Source: Desulfofustis sp. (GTDB lineage: Bacteria; Desulfobacterota; Desulfobulbia; Desulfobulbales; Desulfocapsaceae). From it: a stretch of DNA of 20,424 bases. Below the pieces are notes generated by a model. It saw only the letters and a program-made list of their open reading frames with translations, did no database searches and had not been told where the DNA came from. The number at the start of each line of letters is the position of its first letter. The first letter of the stretch is position 1. Below are positions 14,251-20,424 of this stretch, one piece after another. A program made the translations under genes and the position numbers. The stretch lies in assembly GCA_029287755.1 (NCBI GenBank), contig JARFQM010000471.1, positions 1-20,424 on the forward strand, written 5' to 3'.

Positions 14251-15081
14251 ATGAAGCCTCTTTTGTTGCTCATAGTAATGGTGCTGCTCGGCATAAGTGG
14301 CGCGCTGGCGCAGGATGAATCGATGCTCGCCGAAACGGCACGCGCGCCAGCAGAAACGCGTGCCGGGGAACATGAATTCGTCTTCATGAGGGGCAAATAT
14401 GTGAATTATCAAACGGGCGTATCTTCGGGATATCGAGACTTTCGAAACCGTGCCTGGTGGCAGACTGATTTTGATGGCGCCGATCGCAATTTGCTGCGCG
14501 CTCTGAGGCGCTATACATCGATCGACACCTCCAGTGAAAGCTTCAAGGTTCTGTCGTTGACGGATCCGGAACTTTTCGAGAATCCATTTTTGTACATCAA
14601 CATGAAGCGGGTGCCCCTGTATTCCGGCAACGGGCCCAATTTTTCAGGGCCAGAAGCTGCCGCCCTCAGAGAATACATGCTGCGGGGAGGATTCGTCATG
14701 GTGGATGATTTCTGGGGTCCTGAACACTGGCAGGATTTTCTTGTTGAACTCGCTAAGATCTTCCCGGAGCGTAAACCACGTAAATTGGCATTGAGCCATC
14801 CAATATTTCATTGTTTCTTTGATATCGATGAAATCACGCAGGTCCCGGGTCGGGGAGTTACCTGGAATTTCGCCTGGGGGTTTAGCCTTGACAACGCAGA
14901 CTACCCGACCTCGGTGCATGGCTTGTTCGATGATGAGAACAGGTTGATGATGGTAGTCAATTTCAACACGGACCTGGGCGACGGACTGGAGCACACATTC
15001 GACCAGTTTTACCCAACCCGCTATTGCAACGAAGCTTACAAGCTGGTCATCAACTATATTATTCACGCCATGAGCCATTAA
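14251..15081 (+). CDS. Exported DUF4159 domain protein, copy 1
   Basis: This 276-residue protein has a clear signal peptide (MKPLLLLIVMVLLGISGALA, cleavage after residue 20). The rest is a DUF4159 domain, whose hallmarks are a FVFMRGKY start, DGADRNLLRALRR, LFENPFLYINM, the glycine-rich LRGGFVMVDDFWG and the late HPIFHCFFDIDE. DUF4159 is regarded as related to the GATase/ThuA-like fold; its biochemical role is not established to my knowledge. I chose the ATG at 14251 for the signal peptide and an AGGTGG just upstream; the frame is open about 50 codons further back with no coding character. A paralogue follows one base after the stop. DUF4159 proteins often accompany MoxR/DUF58/vWA genes, as they do here. 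Likely periplasmic. Confidence 0.9.
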   Translation: MKPLLLLIVMVLLGISGALAQDESMLAETARAPAETRAGEHEFVFMRGKYVNYQTGVSSGYRDFRNRAWWQTDFDGADRNLLRALRRYTSIDTSSESFKVLSLTDPELFENPFLYINMKRVPLYSGNGPNFSGPEAAALREYMLRGGFVMVDDFWGPEHWQDFLVELAKIFPERKPRKLALSHPIFHCFFDIDEITQVPGRGVTWNFAWGFSLDNADYPTSVHGLFDDENRLMMVVNFNTDLGDGLEHTFDQFYPTRYCNEAYKLVINYIIHAMSH

Positions 15082-15082
15082 C

Positions 15083-15874
15083 ATGAAAACTAATGTCCTG
15101 CTCTGTGCCTTCGTTGCCGGCTTGTCTCTGCTTGGGTCAGACAGTGCAGCTGAAATTTCCCTCTCCACAGATCAGAGTCTAGAACTGCATGAAGCAGGTG
15201 ATGCCTTCACCTTTGTCCGTGTAGAATATGACACCACCAGCGGCGGTTGGTATGGGGATGACGAGTGGGGAGGATGGCACACCTGGGCTGTAGATTTTCC
15301 AGCTGCTGATCAAAATTTTCTGCGGGGTGTCCGCAGGCTGACCAATATCCATGTCAACAGCGAGCCAATCGTCATGCGGCTCGATGATGATCGGATTTTT
15401 GAATACCCCTTTCTGTATATGCTTGAAGTTGGCCGGCAGGGGATCCAATTTTCGGAAAAAGAAATGCACAATCTGCGTGAATACCTTTTACGGGGAGGCT
15501 TTCTTTTTATCGACGATTTTTGGGGAACATGGCAATGGGCTAATTTTTATGAAACCTTTTCACAGGTTTTTCCGGATAAATCTGTCGTGGAGCTCAGCAA
15601 GGATCATCAAATATTCCATTCTTTCTATGACATTGACGGTCCGCAGATGATCCCCAGAGTCAATAACGTTGATAACTATCCTGAACAGGATGTTGATGTC
15701 GCCATCAATCGTGCGGTCCTCGATGATGACGGGCGGGTCATGGTACTGATGAATTGGAACTCGGATATTGGCGATGGTTGGGAACATACGTATCATCCTG
15801 TCTACCCGACCCACTATGCCAATATGGCATATCGGCTGGGCATAAACTACTTGATGTACGCGCTGACCCACTAG
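15083..15874 (+). CDS. Exported DUF4159 domain protein, copy 2
   Basis: This 263-residue paralogue of the preceding gene starts one base after its stop codon. A signal peptide (hydrophobic residues 5-17) is followed by a probable cleavage near SAA (21-23). The DUF4159 landmarks align with copy 1: FVRVEYD, AADQNFLRGVRRLTNI, IFEYPFLYMLEV, LRGGFLFIDDFWG, HQIFHSFYDID, and NWNSDIGDGWEHTYHPVYPT against copy 1's NFNTDLGDGLEHTFDQFYPT. It has an extra GGWYGDDEWGGWHTW stretch rich in tryptophan and glycine. The duplication is old but both copies look intact, which suggests a heteromeric pair or two related ligands. A 6-bp hairpin directly follows the stop. Function unknown; predicted periplasmic. Confidence 0.9.
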   Translation: MKTNVLLCAFVAGLSLLGSDSAAEISLSTDQSLELHEAGDAFTFVRVEYDTTSGGWYGDDEWGGWHTWAVDFPAADQNFLRGVRRLTNIHVNSEPIVMRLDDDRIFEYPFLYMLEVGRQGIQFSEKEMHNLREYLLRGGFLFIDDFWGTWQWANFYETFSQVFPDKSVVELSKDHQIFHSFYDIDGPQMIPRVNNVDNYPEQDVDVAINRAVLDDDGRVMVLMNWNSDIGDGWEHTYHPVYPTHYANMAYRLGINYLMYALTH

Positions 15875-15888
15875 CCGGTCATACCGGC
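15874..15888 (+). terminator. Possible short hairpin after the second DUF4159 gene
   Basis: GCCGGT (15874-15879) pairs with ACCGGC (15883-15888) around a 3-base CAT loop, starting at the last base of the stop codon. There is no T-run, so termination would be weak at best; transcript stabilisation is an alternative. About 115 bases then separate it from the MoxR gene. Confidence 0.25.
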
Positions 15889-15991
15889 CAGAATCTGCCT
15901 TGCTGCTGCGTCGTTAAAATTCCGCTTGGTGCAACCCAGGTAGTTCTGTTGGAGTTCGACAACTGCACAGCGGGTCATGAGAGATGACAAT

Positions 15992-15996
15992 GGAGG
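15992..15996 (+). promoter_or_regulatory. Ribosome binding site that fixes the MoxR start
   Basis: GGAGG lies 8 bases before the ATG at 16005. Two earlier in-frame ATGs (15984, 15990) have no comparable site; the second overlaps this motif. Confidence 0.65.
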
Positions 15997-16004
15997 TCAC
16001 ATCA

Positions 16005-17048
16005 ATGTCTGAAGCGAAGGTAAAGGAAACCAAACCCCTCGTCGATAGCGAAGATGAAATTGCCCTGGTCGAGCGTATGAAAGCGGGCCGGAAAAAAATA
16101 GCCAGGGAACTCAGCAAAGTGATTGTCGGCCAGGATGAGGTGATTCAGGAAGTTTTGATCGCCCTTTTTGCCGGGGGACATTCATTGATAACCGGTGTTC
16201 CCGGACTGGCCAAGACCCTGCTTATCAAAACGATTGCCGATATCACCCAGCTCAGCTTCGGGCGGATTCAATTTACCCCTGACCTGATGCCGGCAGATGT
16301 CATCGGCACCGAAGTCGTGGAGGAAGATCCGCTTACGGGACGGCGACTTTTGAAATTTGTCAAGGGCCCTATATTTGCAAACATACTGCTGGCCGACGAA
16401 ATTAATCGCACGCCTCCTAAAACCCAATCCGCCCTGCTCGAAGCAATGGAAGAGCAGCAGGTGACCGCCGGTGGAGTCACCTACAAACTGGATACTCCTT
16501 TTTTCGTACTCGCTACTCAGAATCCCATTGAACTGGAGGGCACCTACCCGCTTCCGGAGGCCCAACTGGACCGTTTCATGTTCAAGATAATGATTGATTA
16601 CCTGCCGGAAGATGAAGAAATCGCTGTTGTCAACGCTACCACCGGTACAGCTTCAATCATAGTAGAGCCGCTCTTGTCCAGCCAGGATATCGTTGATTTC
16701 CAGCATATTGTCAGACAAGTCCCGGTTGCTGAAGAGGTCACTCGCTTTGCTGTTCGCCTCGTGGCCGCAAGCCGGCCGGGAAACGGTTCTGCTCCTGATT
16801 TCGTCCACAAGTATGTTAGTTGGGGCGCCGGTTTGCGGGCTTCGCAATTCCTGGTGCTGGGGGGAAAAGTGCGGGCTCTTCTCAAGGGGCGCTTTCATGT
16901 CACCTATGAGGATATTCGCGCCTTGGCGCACCCGGTCATGCGGCATCGCATTATCGTCAATTTTCATGCCCACGCCGAGCGCATTGATACTGCTCAAGTC
17001 ATCGACAGGCTGTTGGAAGCCGTACCGGCGCCATCTTCCGGTTTGTAG
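16005..17048 (+). CDS. MoxR family AAA+ ATPase
   Basis: This 347-residue cytoplasmic ATPase belongs to the MoxR family, thought to act as chaperones with von Willebrand A partner proteins. Visible motifs are Walker A GVPGLAKT (64-71), Walker B LLADEINR (128-135, with D131 and E132), the family-typical RTPPKTQSALLEAMEE (135-150), and sensor-1 ATQNPIE with N173. The C-terminal lid contains an arginine-rich region (AHPVMRHRII). Length is normal. The start at 16005 has GGAGG 8 bases upstream; ATG 15984 would add seven residues. A DUF58 gene follows 22 bases after the stop and a vWA membrane protein after that, the standard MoxR-DUF58-BatA order. It probably remodels or activates those membrane partners using ATP. 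Confidence 0.95.
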   Translation: MSEAKVKETKPLVDSEDEIALVERMKAGRKKIARELSKVIVGQDEVIQEVLIALFAGGHSLITGVPGLAKTLLIKTIADITQLSFGRIQFTPDLMPADVIGTEVVEEDPLTGRRLLKFVKGPIFANILLADEINRTPPKTQSALLEAMEEQQVTAGGVTYKLDTPFFVLATQNPIELEGTYPLPEAQLDRFMFKIMIDYLPEDEEIAVVNATTGTASIIVEPLLSSQDIVDFQHIVRQVPVAEEVTRFAVRLVAASRPGNGSAPDFVHKYVSWGAGLRASQFLVLGGKVRALLKGRFHVTYEDIRALAHPVMRHRIIVNFHAHAERIDTAQVIDRLLEAVPAPSSGL

Positions 17049-17070
17049 GAGATCTCAAAGGAAATTGACG

Positions 17071-17967
17071 ATGCTTCAGGCTGAACACACAACTCTCGAT
17101 CCGGCAGTCCTGGCCAGTATAAAGGACCTCGAGCTTCGTGCCAAGGTTGCCGTGGAGGGCTTTCTGGCCGGTTTACACAAGAGTCCGCACCGAGGCTTCA
17201 GTTCAGAGTTTTCCGACTACCGGCCTTATTATCCAGGCGACGACATGCGTTATGTGGATTGGAAAGTATATGCCCGCTCAGGCAAATTCTATCTAAAGCA
17301 ATTTGAGGATGAAACCAATGTCCGTTGCCATATCCTGATGGACTGCAGCGCATCCATGGGGTACGGGTCCGGCACCGTGACCAAACTGGAATTTGCCCGC
17401 ACTCTGGCCTCGGCCTTGGCCTACTTTATCAGCGGCCAGCAGGATGCGGTGGGACTGATTACCTTCGATCATAAGATACAGCAGTACCTGCCTTCCCGTT
17501 ATCGCCAGGGACACCTTGTGCGCATTCTCAGGGCCCTGATAGAGACGGGCATCGGCCATGCAACTGATATCCTTCAGCCTTTAGAAAACCTTGCTCATTC
17601 GCTTAATCGCAAAGGGCTGGTCATCCTGATCAGTGATCTGCTCGACGACAACGAAAACACCATGAAAGGTCTGCAGCAGCTGCGGGCAAAGGGGAATGAC
17701 GTTATTGTCTTTCATGTTCTGGACCATGCCGAATTGACCTTTCCCTTTCAGCGCATTGCCGATTTTGAAGACAGCGAGACTCATGAGATTCAAAAAACCG
17801 TGCCGCAGCGTGTCCGTGAAACATATTTACGGGAAATCGGGCAATTCTGCGACTACTACAAGGAAAAATGTCGGTCCGGCGGGATTGATTATTGCCTGCT
17901 GAACACCTCAGAACCCTTGGATAGTGCTTTGGCCTCATACCTTTCAAAGAGAGCCAGAAGCTTTTAG
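17071..17967 (+). CDS. DUF58 domain protein (MoxR partner, vWA-like)
   Basis: This 298-residue soluble protein belongs to the DUF58 family. The hallmark is RYVDWKVYARSGKFYLKQFEDE (60-81), which matches the conserved R-x-x-D-W...AR signature. A von Willebrand A-like fold follows, with a DxSxS metal-site motif at D91-S93-S95 (MDCSASMG). The start at 17071 has AAAGGAAA upstream, and the open frame before it runs through the MoxR gene. Unlike longer DUF58 proteins of about 400 residues there is no N-terminal membrane pair, so this is the short cytoplasmic form. It is placed between MoxR and the BatA-like gene, 9 bases before the latter, and probably acts in a MoxR-driven assembly or activation step at the membrane. 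The exact client is unknown. Confidence 0.94.
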   Translation: MLQAEHTTLDPAVLASIKDLELRAKVAVEGFLAGLHKSPHRGFSSEFSDYRPYYPGDDMRYVDWKVYARSGKFYLKQFEDETNVRCHILMDCSASMGYGSGTVTKLEFARTLASALAYFISGQQDAVGLITFDHKIQQYLPSRYRQGHLVRILRALIETGIGHATDILQPLENLAHSLNRKGLVILISDLLDDNENTMKGLQQLRAKGNDVIVFHVLDHAELTFPFQRIADFEDSETHEIQKTVPQRVRETYLREIGQFCDYYKEKCRSGGIDYCLLNTSEPLDSALASYLSKRARSF

Positions 17968-17976
17968 GAATTATAG

Positions 17977-20022
17977 ATGTCTTTTTTGTCACCATGGTAC
18001 CTGCTGGGTCTGCTCGGAATCGGCATCCCTCTGGCAATCCACCTGATAAGACGGCAACAAGCCGAGCGTGTGGTGCTGCCAACCGTGCGTTTCCTGAAAC
18101 GGGCACCGAAGAAACTGGTTTATTTTCAGAGGCTGCAAAACTTACTCCTGCTGGCCTTGAGGATTCTCATAATAGGCCTGCTGGCCTTGGCTTTTGCACG
18201 GCCCATCTTCACAGGCGCTTTTTCACCGCTGGTAGCTGCGGTACCGCAATCAATGGTCATTCTGCTGGATACATCAATGAGCATGCAGTATTCAGATCGA
18301 CTGACTCAGGGCAAAACGGCGGTTATCAGTGAGTTAGAGTCGCTGCGCCACGGGGATGAGGCGGCAATCATCACCTTCGCGGACAGACCGGAAAAGGTGC
18401 ACCAGCTGACGACTGACCTCACCGCCTTGAAAACCTTCGTAAGGAACATTCCAGCACCCGGCTACCGCTCCACTCATTTCTTGTCGGCGGTGCATCTGGC
18501 AGAGCAGATTCTGCAATCAGCACATTATGAAAAGAAAACCATAGTGCTGGTTTCAGATTATCAGCGCAGCGCAGCACCGGTGCTGGATTCTGCTTGGAAA
18601 TTAAGTCCCAACATCCGGCTTAAAACCGTCAAGGTCGGAGACGCAAAGACTGAAAATCTCTCAATAACGGAAGTCAGCACAAGGGAACTCTCCACTCAGG
18701 GCCAGGAGACGCACCGAGTCGTCGGCCGCATCAAAAATTTTGGCAGTGAAGCCAGAGCCGAGGTCCGGGTAGTTCTCACCATCGATGGCGTGGAAGCGGC
18801 GACCAGATTAGTGGATCTGGGGGAGAGATCGGAGGTTGTCGTGGAATTCCCCTTGGTGCTCAACCAGTTTGGTGTGCATCGCTGCACTATGCGTGTTGCC
18901 GGTGACCATTTTGAAGCTGACAATACCAATTATTTTACCATCCGTGTTGAGCCGCCCATGAGGGTCCTGTGCATTGCCGGCAGATCAGGCGCCAGCCAGG
19001 TAGACAAAGCGTACTGGTTTCGTTCAGCTCTTGCCCAGCACGTCACTGTGCCTTTTCAGGTTGACGTCATTGACCCACGGCAATTGGTGACTGAGGCCCT
19101 GCCGTCTTATGCAGTTGTTGCCTTGATGCAGGTGGAAACTCTGGCTGAACAACAGATAAATGGTCTCCGATCTTATGTAAATGGCGGAGGCGGTCTTTTG
19201 CTGGCACTGGACGACCGGGCTGAAGCGGCATCGTTTAATCGCGATTATGCGGATTTGACTCCCGCTTTGCTGCTGCGTAAACAAATTTTCAGTGAGAGTG
19301 CAACTGTGTCTATTACCCCGGAGCAAAGCTACCATTCCATTATTCGTACACTGCAGGACAGCGGGCCAGTGGATTTCAGTGCAGCACGATTTCATGGCTA
19401 CTGGAGCGTTGAGCCTGTTGCGGGCAGCGAGGTGGTCCTCAGATTCGAAAACGGCGCTGCGGCCCTGGTTGCTGGCAACGCGGGAAATGGGCGTGTGCTT
19501 TTCTTTGCCTCCTCCCTAGACCCTGAGTGGAACAATTTCCCTCGTCAGGTGATGTATTTGCCTCTGCTGCATGAAGCCATGCGCTTCCTGGCCGGCAGCC
19601 AGATGCACAAGAGTGTTTACCAGGTTGGAGAGTTCGTGCCCGTCCCTGTTGCATCAGGGGGTGCAGCACGGATTATAGCGCCGCAGGGCGAAGCTACCCT
19701 CCTGCGCCACACACCCGCGGGTCCCACATTTTATCAGTCAACCGATCAACCGGGCTTCTACGAGGTACGATCGGGAAAATATTCGAGCAGTTTTGCAGTG
19801 AATGCAGCCGCTCAAGAGTCTGATCTTACCACCATTGGCGTGGCTGATATTGAAACAAGGCTGACCAATTCTGAAATACAGAAAGAAGCATCTTCTACAG
19901 AGCAGATATCACCGTTGAAGGTCCAACTGGAAAAATCTCAGCAATCATGGTGGTGGATTCTACTCGGGGTTCTGGGGCTGGGTATTGTTGAAATCTTTTT
20001 AGCAAACCGCACGTACCGCTGA
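17977..20022 (+). CDS. BatA-domain membrane protein with von Willebrand A domain
   Basis: This 681-residue membrane protein opens with a BatA N-terminal domain: helix 1 at about residues 5-23, the RRQQAERVVLPTVRFLK segment (25-41), and helix 2 at about 55-77. A von Willebrand A domain follows with the metal-site motif D98-S100-S102 (LLDTSMSMQ). A beta-rich middle (about 225-325) comes next, then a region of GATase-like character (about 330-460: VLCIAGRSGA, LRSYVNGGGGLLLALDD). A final transmembrane helix ends four or five residues from the C-terminus (WWWILLGVLGLGIVEIFLA). Most of the protein should face the periplasm. The order after MoxR and DUF58 is the usual one, and the vWA domain is the expected MoxR-linked partner. 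It starts 9 bases after the DUF58 stop, so the three genes are co-transcribed. Confidence 0.92.
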   Translation: MSFLSPWYLLGLLGIGIPLAIHLIRRQQAERVVLPTVRFLKRAPKKLVYFQRLQNLLLLALRILIIGLLALAFARPIFTGAFSPLVAAVPQSMVILLDTSMSMQYSDRLTQGKTAVISELESLRHGDEAAIITFADRPEKVHQLTTDLTALKTFVRNIPAPGYRSTHFLSAVHLAEQILQSAHYEKKTIVLVSDYQRSAAPVLDSAWKLSPNIRLKTVKVGDAKTENLSITEVSTRELSTQGQETHRVVGRIKNFGSEARAEVRVVLTIDGVEAATRLVDLGERSEVVVEFPLVLNQFGVHRCTMRVAGDHFEADNTNYFTIRVEPPMRVLCIAGRSGASQVDKAYWFRSALAQHVTVPFQVDVIDPRQLVTEALPSYAVVALMQVETLAEQQINGLRSYVNGGGGLLLALDDRAEAASFNRDYADLTPALLLRKQIFSESATVSITPEQSYHSIIRTLQDSGPVDFSAARFHGYWSVEPVAGSEVVLRFENGAAALVAGNAGNGRVLFFASSLDPEWNNFPRQVMYLPLLHEAMRFLAGSQMHKSVYQVGEFVPVPVASGGAARIIAPQGEATLLRHTPAGPTFYQSTDQPGFYEVRSGKYSSSFAVNAAAQESDLTTIGVADIETRLTNSEIQKEASSTEQISPLKVQLEKSQQSWWWILLGVLGLGIVEIFLANRTYR

Positions 20023-20202
20023 TGCGCTTCTCAGTGGGTACCGATTGGTAATGAACGAGCCATTTACAAAACGATCTTTTCGCCCACACTCTGCCTTATG
20101 CTCAAAATTTTATCCTCGGAATATCAATCATATGCCTGTGGTAAAATTTCTCGCATGGTTTGATTTTGAACGAAAATCTTAGTCTTGCAAAAGGCTCGAA
20201 CT
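20023..20202. other. AT-rich gap with an inverted repeat
   Basis: This 180-base AT-rich stretch lies before the last gene. It contains an 8-bp perfect inverted repeat (20105-20112 AAATTTTA with 20142-20149 TAAAATTT, 29 bases apart). Each arm also lies in a self-complementary AAAATTTT-type core. This might be an operator or part of a promoter for the next gene; no clear -35/-10 pair could be fixed and no gene is seen. Confidence 0.25.
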
Positions 20203-20424
20203 ATGGGACTTTATGAGATCAAAATGAATTCGCCAACAACCATAGAGGAACTGCGCCAGACCATCAGAAAAGTAAGGCGGCGCCGCAGCCTGATTCTGCA
20301 TGCTCAGCATATCAGCTGGAGTCTGGCAATTCTGGCTGCCGTGTTCATCTTTTTCGTTATTCTGAAAATGACCGTGCCTCTTCCGAGCTTCGCCAACATG
20401 CTTCTCTTCTTTCTTTTGGGGGGC
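20203..20424 (+). CDS. Membrane protein, N-terminal fragment cut by window end
   Basis: The first 74 codons of a gene run off the right edge in frame. The product begins with a basic stretch (about residues 18-28, IRKVRRRRS) followed by two hydrophobic segments, near residues 38-54 and 62-74, that look like transmembrane helices. Start choices are ATG 20203 (AAAGG nearby) and ATG 20224, which would drop seven residues. In other MoxR-DUF58-BatA operons a large membrane protein such as a DUF4175 member often follows; this fragment would fit that, but it is too short to assign. The gap before it is larger than elsewhere in the operon, so it may have its own promoter. Confidence 0.6.
   Translation, partial: MGLYEIKMNSPTTIEELRQTIRKVRRRRSLILHAQHISWSLAILAAVFIFFVILKMTVPLPSFANMLLFFLLGG

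Overview
The window looks like a contig end from a Gram-negative, probably strictly anaerobic bacterium. Desulfobacterota-like is my best guess, at low confidence. The pointers are iron-sulfur-rich redox genes, a CooF/CooS/NADH-oxidoreductase trio, exported TPR and DUF4159 proteins, and a MoxR/DUF58/BatA-type operon. The first 27 bases are not genomic: they are a Nextera (Tn5 mosaic end) sequencing adapter. The first gene is therefore cut at base 28 and the apparent ATG at 13 is artificial. All supported genes lie on the + strand. No tRNA, rRNA, CRISPR array or insertion sequence was seen, and no transcription regulator gene is present.

Region 1 (28-11058) is a transport and redox cluster in tight operon order. 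It opens with a tripartite tricarboxylate transporter: the tail of tctC, then tctB and tctA, with a strong 13-bp hairpin between tctC and tctB. Next come a four-cluster CooF-like ferredoxin, a shortened CooS-like (carbon monoxide dehydrogenase fold) protein, and an FAD/NAD(P)H oxidoreductase. The CooS-like protein keeps its B-cluster cysteines. It has lost both D-cluster cysteines and nearly all C-cluster ligands, so it should not oxidise CO. Two tandem copies of an unrecognised gene pair follow. Each pair is a two-cluster ferredoxin fused to an alpha/beta domain with a GRGTEE-x-KTND motif, plus a roughly 213-residue protein that starts MTHSLHR and carries a conserved CGH...CxCG signature. The region closes with a DUF1932-type NAD(P)-dependent dehydrogenase and an MFS transporter, joined by an ATGA overlap. 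My inference is that one or more carboxylates are imported and handled by an NADH-linked, iron-sulfur-dependent system whose central components are not described in any family I recognise.

A gap of about 325 bases without a convincing gene (11059-11383) separates this from region 2 (11384-20424), which looks less GC-rich. It encodes an exported TPR protein with an HEFAH zinc-peptidase site, two tandem exported DUF4159 paralogues, a MoxR AAA+ ATPase, a DUF58 protein, a membrane-anchored BatA/von Willebrand A protein, and the start of a further membrane protein cut by the window end. This resembles known MoxR-DUF58-vWA envelope/chaperone operons, with the TPR-peptidase and DUF4159 pair as an exported extension.

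The most novel material is the degenerate CooS-like protein together with the duplicated ferredoxin/MTHSLHR gene pairs.
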